The position numbers and the translations under genes are program-made. Below the pieces are notes generated by a model. That model was not told the DNA's origin and did no database searches. It was given only the letters and a program-made list of their open reading frames with translations. 20,677 nucleotides of DNA from Caulobacterales bacterium 32-69-10 (lineage in GTDB: Bacteria > Pseudomonadota > Alphaproteobacteria > Caulobacterales > Caulobacteraceae), in contig NCED01000032.1 of NCBI GenBank assembly GCA_002280485.1, positions 1 through 20,677 on the forward strand, in the 5' to 3' direction. Positions 16,349 through 20,677 of this stretch are shown one piece after another (the stretch's first letter is position 1; the number at the start of each line of letters is the position of its first letter).

Positions 16349-17634
16349 TTGTTCTCGATGCTGGCGGAGTTGCGCAGGTTGCGCAGTTCGCGGCGGGCGA
16401 TCATCACCAGCTCCTGCTCGGCGAGCCGGTTCTCGATGTCTTCGCGGTTGGGGGCGTTGGGGCCGCCGCTGCGCTTGTTGCACAGGGCGACGAGGTGCAG
16501 GCCGGCGTTGGTGCGCACCGGGGTGCTGACCTGGCCCACCTCCAGATTGGCGATGGCCTCGCGGAAGTTGGCCGACAGGTCGTTGATATCGGCCTCGCCC
16601 AGGTCGCCGGCGACGACGCCCTCGGCCTTGCCGGCCTCGGCCTCAAACTGGGCGCAGCCGGTGATCTGGGGCTTGAGCGCCTCCAGCTTGGCGGTGGCCG
16701 CCTGGACCTCGGCCTCGGGGGCGTCGGAGGCCAGCCGCACCGCGGCCTGCTTGAGGCTGACCAGGCTGGCGCCCTGGCCGGCGCGCTTGTCGCGCAGCAG
16801 CAGGATGTAGACGCCGCCCGACACGGCGATCGGCTGCGACAGCTGACCCGGGCGCATCTGCTCCAGGGCCGCCTCGATCTGAGGAGCCATGTCGCCGGCC
16901 ACCATCCAGCCCGCGTCGCCGCCGGTGGAGGCGCTGGGCGCGGCGGAGAACTGGCGGGCGACGCCGGTGAAGGGGGCGCCCTGCTGGAGCTGCTGGACCA
17001 GCTGCTGGGCGCCGGCCATGGCGTTGGCCTGGCTGCCGGCGCGCTGGGCGTCGATGAAGATCTCGGCCACCTGATACTGGGCCTTGGCCGAGGCGGCCTC
17101 GGCCCGCTTCATCGCGGCGGTGACCTGGTCGTCCCCGATCTTGACGACGTTGCCGAAGCGGCCGCCGACATAGCGCTGCCAGGCGATCTCGGCCTGGAGC
17201 TGGGCCGCCAGGGCGCCCTGGTTCACACCGGCCGAGGCCAGGCTGTCGATCAACTGCTTGCCGTTCAGGCCATTCTGCTGGGCCAGGCGGTCGATCTGGG
17301 CGGCGATGTCCTGGACGGAGGGCTCGAGCGTGACCTTGGTGCGCGCCTCGATGCGCTTGATTTCTTGCATCTGCAGGCGCTCGTCGATCAGCTGGCGCCG
17401 CGCCTCGCGCTCGATGGCCGGCAGCGACGCCTCGGTCACCTGCACCCCGGAGGTGACGATGAGCAGCAGGGTGCGCTGGCGCAGGTCGTAGGTGGAGATG
17501 ATCTCGTCGTTGACGATCGACGAGACGCCCTCACGGACGATGGGCGCCGGACCGGGCGGCAAAGCGGCCTGTGCGGCCTGGGCCGCGCCGGCGGCGGCGA
17601 GCAACAGCGCCGACGCGCAGACACCGACCGTCAC
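16345..17634 (-). CDS. surA: SurA moiety (same frame and stop as lptD)
   Basis: From the GTG at 17634 this would be a 429-residue SurA, close to the 428 of E. coli. SurA is the periplasmic chaperone and peptidyl-prolyl isomerase that escorts outer-membrane proteins, including LptD, to the BAM complex. VTVGVCASALLLAAAGAAQA is signal-peptide-like but lacks its own positive start; the charges (KRSGR) lie upstream, which favours a start at TTG 17676 or true fusion. The parvulin domain has the AEIFI start, the GGDAGWM core and the PGQLSQPIAVSGGVYILLL end. No Shine-Dalgarno precedes the GTG. With no stop in between, LptD translation must read through this region unless the sequence has an error. 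Confidence 0.6.
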   Translation of the reverse strand: MTVGVCASALLLAAAGAAQAAQAALPPGPAPIVREGVSSIVNDEIISTYDLRQRTLLLIVTSGVQVTEASLPAIEREARRQLIDERLQMQEIKRIEARTKVTLEPSVQDIAAQIDRLAQQNGLNGKQLIDSLASAGVNQGALAAQLQAEIAWQRYVGGRFGNVVKIGDDQVTAAMKRAEAASAKAQYQVAEIFIDAQRAGSQANAMAGAQQLVQQLQQGAPFTGVARQFSAAPSASTGGDAGWMVAGDMAPQIEAALEQMRPGQLSQPIAVSGGVYILLLRDKRAGQGASLVSLKQAAVRLASDAPEAEVQAATAKLEALKPQITGCAQFEAEAGKAEGVVAGDLGEADINDLSANFREAIANLEVGQVSTPVRTNAGLHLVALCNKRSGGPNAPNREDIENRLAEQELVMIARRELRNLRNSASIENK

Positions 17635-20019
17635 GGAGGACAGCCGGCCAGACCGCTTCGATCCTTGTCCGCCCAATGTGGCGAGGGTTAGGCGCACCTG
17701 GATCGAGTTCGACGGCGCGATGGTCCGCTGGAACGTCTGGTCGTGAGTCAGGATCACGTCCACCCGGATGCACTCGTCCTGATAATACACGGAAAACTGG
17801 CTGAACGGCCACAGGCCTGCATCCAGGTCGCGAACGGCGCCGGCGCTGACGCCCCAGTTCTTGGTCAGGCGGAACGATCCGTTGAGGTTCATGGACTCGG
17901 TGCGCAGGCCGCTGGCGTCCCGCTCCGAGTAGATGTAGCGGGTCGAGGCCGAGACCCGCCACAGGTTGATGTCGAGGCCGGCCTCCTCTCGACGCAGCTT
18001 GAAGGTGTCGCTGTCCAGGCGCGAGCGCGAGAAGAAGGTCAGGCCCTGGATCGGGTTCAGGGTGACTGCGGTCACCCAGTCCGACGACCGGCCCTCGAGG
18101 CCGCTGCCGGGGTAGAAGGACGGATTAGCCTCGTCGCGGAACGAGCGGCCCACCAGGACGGTGGCCGAGCGCCCCCGGCCCCAGTTGAAGCTGGTGCGGC
18201 CGCCGATGTTGGCCCGCCGGCCGCCCTCGAACAGGTCGAAGCCCGGGAAGCGATTGGGGGTGAACAGGTTCGTGGCGTCGAACACCAGCGCCACGCTGTC
18301 CTCGTTGGGGACGTTGGGGTTGCGGTTGTAGTCCGGCGAGACGAGCAGCTGGGCCAGGGGTTCGATGATGATGCTGGAGCCGCCGCGCTGGCGGATGAAC
18401 GGCCAGCTGATGTCGGTCCCGACGGTGGCGACGCCGCGGCTGAAGGTGTTCTTCGGGTCGGAGGCGCGGGGGTTGTTGATCGAATAGGTGTCCGCGCGGA
18501 CCTGGCCGAACGGCTCGACGCGCAGCCCGTTGCCCAGGGTGAAGGTGCGCCGCCAGTCGGCGCCGCCGCTGAAACGCCGGCTGTCGATGCCCTGGTTCTG
18601 CGCCAGCCCCTGGTCGGTAAGCGGGGCGGTCTGGTTGCGCGAGAGCACCACGCCGCTGCCCTGGAAGCGGAAGCGGCCGCCGAGCACCGGCGTGTCCGGG
18701 TCGATCCGCGCCTCGATCAAAGGGCCGACGAAGGGGAAGGCGTTGGACGGGTCGTAGGACCGGATCGTCCGGTCGGGGTCTTGGACCACCCGCAGGCTCT
18801 GGAAGCTGATCGCCGAGATCGAGACGTAGGACTTGCGGTCCTGACGCGTGGCGAAGATCTGGCTCAGCAGGCGCTGGGTGTCGGTGGTGAAGGGGCCACG
18901 GCGACGATAGACGTCGTTGATGCGGTAGCGGTTGAACAGGGTCGGGTCGGACACCCGCTCGGCCCCGAAACCCCACTGCCACTTGTCGTCGATCTGGAAC
19001 AGGCCGTCGGCCAGGATGTAGCTGCGCGAGGTGGCCTCGCCGAACTTGCCCTGGCCATCGAAGCGCTTCTCGTAGGTGTAGCCGACGCGGGCCCGCACAG
19101 TGCCGGAGTAGAACCGCTGGCGGTATTCCAGGTTCAGGAACGGGGCCACCGCCGTGGTGAGCATCGGGCTGACCACGAGGTCGGCCGAGGGCGAGATCAC
19201 CCACAGATAGGGCTGCTCGTAGGACAGCCCCAGCCGGCTGGCGTAGCGGAAATTGGGGGCCAGGAAACCCGAACGCCGCTCGGCCGAGGGGTCCGGGTGC
19301 CAGAAGATCGGCGTGTAGAGGATCGGCACGCCTTTGATGCGGATCACGGCGTTGCGGTAGTAGACGACCTGATGTTCGCGGTCCTGGATGACCTTCGAGG
19401 CCTGGACCGACCAGGTCGGCTCCTTGGGCGAGCCGTCGGAGGCGCAGATGTCGCAGGGCGTATAGATCGCCTTGTTCAGCTCGTTGACGTTCTCGTTGCG
19501 GCGGATCGCCGAGCCGGCGGCGATGGTGATGTTGCCCTTGGCCCGCGCGGCGAAGGCGGTGGCGACCCCGGCGGTCAGCTCGTCGTCGAGCTGGACGTCA
19601 TCGGCGTACTGCACCGAGCCGTCCGGGTTGATCATCACCACGTGGCCCCTGGCGTGGGCCGCGCCGGTGTTGGTGTCGTAGATCACCTCGTCGGCCCGCA
19701 GGGTGCGGTTGGAGTGACGCGCCTCGACGTGGCCGCGGGCGGTGACGATCTTGGTCGTCCGGTCGTCGACCAGCTCATCGGCTTCCAGATAGACGTCCTT
19801 GTCGTCCAGGCCGTCGTCGCCGACGGCCGAGACCGGGGCGGGGGGCGGGGCGGTCTCGGAGGCCAGCACGACCGGCGGCGGGGCGTCGAGCACCCCGCGC
19901 AGGCCCGCCTGGTCGGCGGCGCTGGTCGGGGCGGCGATCTGGGCGTGGGCGACCCCGAGCGGCATGAGCGCCAGGGCCGCAGCGCCGCCGAGCAACAGGG
20001 TCCGTCCGCGTGAGCTCAT
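16345..20019 (-). CDS. lptD: LptD-SurA fusion: LPS assembly barrel joined to periplasmic chaperone
   Basis: This single uninterrupted frame of 1224 codons starts at an ATG with AGGGGGA upstream. Residues 1-26 are a signal peptide (cut after AHA). An LptA-like domain is at about 76-170, and C189 and C192 (TPCDIC) precede the barrel domain with VYYRNAVIRIKGVPILYTPI. The barrel runs to about 784, with C750 in YYQDEC near its end. In known LptD, N- and C-terminal cysteines form disulfides needed for the translocon. The frame then continues without a stop through KRSGRL and a signal-peptide-like stretch (796-819) into a full SurA (SurA N-domain about 828-975, parvulin domain about 983-1077, second degenerate one about 1118-1180). 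LptD and SurA are normally separate genes. An indel that removed a stop is the main alternative. Confidence 0.85.
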   Translation of the reverse strand: MSSRGRTLLLGGAAALALMPLGVAHAQIAAPTSAADQAGLRGVLDAPPPVVLASETAPPPAPVSAVGDDGLDDKDVYLEADELVDDRTTKIVTARGHVEARHSNRTLRADEVIYDTNTGAAHARGHVVMINPDGSVQYADDVQLDDELTAGVATAFAARAKGNITIAAGSAIRRNENVNELNKAIYTPCDICASDGSPKEPTWSVQASKVIQDREHQVVYYRNAVIRIKGVPILYTPIFWHPDPSAERRSGFLAPNFRYASRLGLSYEQPYLWVISPSADLVVSPMLTTAVAPFLNLEYRQRFYSGTVRARVGYTYEKRFDGQGKFGEATSRSYILADGLFQIDDKWQWGFGAERVSDPTLFNRYRINDVYRRRGPFTTDTQRLLSQIFATRQDRKSYVSISAISFQSLRVVQDPDRTIRSYDPSNAFPFVGPLIEARIDPDTPVLGGRFRFQGSGVVLSRNQTAPLTDQGLAQNQGIDSRRFSGGADWRRTFTLGNGLRVEPFGQVRADTYSINNPRASDPKNTFSRGVATVGTDISWPFIRQRGGSSIIIEPLAQLLVSPDYNRNPNVPNEDSVALVFDATNLFTPNRFPGFDLFEGGRRANIGGRTSFNWGRGRSATVLVGRSFRDEANPSFYPGSGLEGRSSDWVTAVTLNPIQGLTFFSRSRLDSDTFKLRREEAGLDINLWRVSASTRYIYSERDASGLRTESMNLNGSFRLTKNWGVSAGAVRDLDAGLWPFSQFSVYYQDECIRVDVILTHDQTFQRTIAPSNSIQVRLTLATLGGQGSKRSGRLSSVTVGVCASALLLAAAGAAQAAQAALPPGPAPIVREGVSSIVNDEIISTYDLRQRTLLLIVTSGVQVTEASLPAIEREARRQLIDERLQMQEIKRIEARTKVTLEPSVQDIAAQIDRLAQQNGLNGKQLIDSLASAGVNQGALAAQLQAEIAWQRYVGGRFGNVVKIGDDQVTAAMKRAEAASAKAQYQVAEIFIDAQRAGSQANAMAGAQQLVQQLQQGAPFTGVARQFSAAPSASTGGDAGWMVAGDMAPQIEAALEQMRPGQLSQPIAVSGGVYILLLRDKRAGQGASLVSLKQAAVRLASDAPEAEVQAATAKLEALKPQITGCAQFEAEAGKAEGVVAGDLGEADINDLSANFREAIANLEVGQVSTPVRTNAGLHLVALCNKRSGGPNAPNREDIENRLAEQELVMIARRELRNLRNSASIENK

Positions 20020-20182
20020 GCTTCCCCCTGGCCGCGCCCACGCGACCCTGCGCGTCCACGGCTGGGCCGACTCACGGCCGAGCAGTCCGACGTGACGCAT
20101 CGCAGGGTGATCCTCTCCACTAAGGAACGCGAGGGGGTGATAGGCGCAGCAGGGGTTTACCTCCGACGCCCGGCCCTGGAGG
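20020..20182 (-). other. lptG-lptD intergenic region
   Basis: This 163-bp gap has no gene or repeat. On the minus strand TTGACC lies at the lptG stop and could be part of a promoter for lptD, but no convincing -10 follows at normal distance. The lptD ribosome site (AGGGGGAAGC before ATG) is at its end. Confidence 0.5.
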
Positions 20183-20677
20183 TCAACCGTCTTCCGTGTA
20201 GCAGAGCAGGGTGAAGCCCGCCAAAAGCGCCAAAGCGGGGGGAGTCCAGGCCGCCAGCATCGGCGGCATGACCGCCGCCCTGCCCAACGAGGTGCACAGC
20301 TGGTTGAGGAAGAAGAACACGAATCCCAAGGTCACGCCCGAGGCGGCCAGGGCCGCAAGCCCGCCCAGCCGCAGAAGGCCGAGCGAGAAGGCCGCCGCCA
20401 GGACCGACATGCCGGCGAACATCAGGGGAGTCGCCAGCAGCTGATGGAACTGCAGGCGATAGCCGGTCGCCGAATAGCCCGCGCGCTCGGTGCGCACGAT
20501 GGTCAGGGGCAGGTCCCAGAACGGCACGGCGTCGGGGGCGGCGAATCGCTCCAGCGCCGCGGTCATGTTCAGGGTCGAGGGCACCGAGACGCTGCCGAAG
20601 TTGACCCCCAGCGCGCCGGGCGTGGCGTATGAGCGCTTCACCCCATCCGGCCCGGCCGCCTTGCTGCCCCTGCCTCC
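20183..20677 (-). CDS. lptG: LPS export permease LptG, C-terminal part
   Basis: The frame is open to the right edge, so only about the last 164 residues are present. A periplasmic segment is followed by LPLTIVRTERAGYSATGYRLQFHQLLATPLMF, then three hydrophobic helices: around FAGMSVLAAAFSLGLL, then ASGVTLGFVFFFLNQLCTSLG, then PPALALLAGFTLLCY. This is the C-terminal pattern of LptF/LptG (YjgP/YjgQ) permeases, which with LptB extract LPS from the inner membrane and pass it over LptC-LptA to LptD. The location just upstream of lptD is typical of lptG in Alphaproteobacteria, though LptF cannot be ruled out from this fragment. Confidence 0.82.
   Translation of the reverse strand, partial: GGRGSKAAGPDGVKRSYATPGALGVNFGSVSVPSTLNMTAALERFAAPDAVPFWDLPLTIVRTERAGYSATGYRLQFHQLLATPLMFAGMSVLAAAFSLGLLRLGGLAALAASGVTLGFVFFFLNQLCTSLGRAAVMPPMLAAWTPPALALLAGFTLLCYTEDG

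Noticed and set aside
16315..17691. A 458-codon plus-strand open frame opposite surA
   Set aside because: Shadow of the SurA coding region, with Gly/Leu/Asp-rich low-complexity translation and no domain.
17743..20013. A 756-codon plus-strand open frame opposite lptD
   Set aside because: It mirrors lptD exactly, has a composition typical of an antisense shadow in GC-rich DNA, and shows no recognisable domain or ribosome site.

Overview
The window is about 20.7 kb of very GC-rich, gene-dense chromosomal DNA. It carries only housekeeping and envelope genes, in an order typical of Alphaproteobacteria. The high GC, the long alphaproteobacterial bL9, the lptG-lptD-surA-pdxA-rsmA order and a CtrA-like half-site pair beside dnaB suggest a member of Caulobacterales (Caulobacter/Phenylobacterium-like). 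That assignment is inference. No phage, IS, CRISPR, rRNA or tRNA was seen.

Layout: (1) Minus strand, 1-6156. Read in the direction of transcription this is a periplasmic TPR protein, then rpsF-rpsR-rplI (ribosomal S6, S18, L9) closed by a clear intrinsic terminator, then dnaB, alr, mlaE and the start of mlaF. (2) Plus strand, 6310-14268. fabD, fabG, acpP and fabF make fatty acids. The GTGA/ATGA-coupled series fabF-mltG-yicC leads into gmk, followed by a beta-lactamase-fold serine hydrolase and a TMEM175-type channel. (3) Minus strand, 14484-20677. lptG (partial), lptD, surA, pdxA and rsmA, with pdxA and rsmA joined to their upstream genes by 4-bp overlaps.

The outstanding feature is that lptD and surA have no stop codon between them. 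One uninterrupted frame of 1224 codons encodes the LPS translocon barrel LptD followed by the periplasmic chaperone SurA, which in E. coli assists folding of LptD. A SurA-type signal peptide lies internally at the junction. This is either a true client-chaperone fusion or polyprotein, or the result of a one-base indel (biological or technical) that removed a TGA overlapping a GTG. The sequence alone cannot decide between these.

The intergenic gaps hold five palindromic repeat elements of at least two types, each placed close behind a stop codon. In one type the inner hairpin stems differ between copies but still pair, so folding appears to be conserved. The remaining intergenic DNA is short and holds promoter-like, leader-like or terminator-like structures, noted separately.
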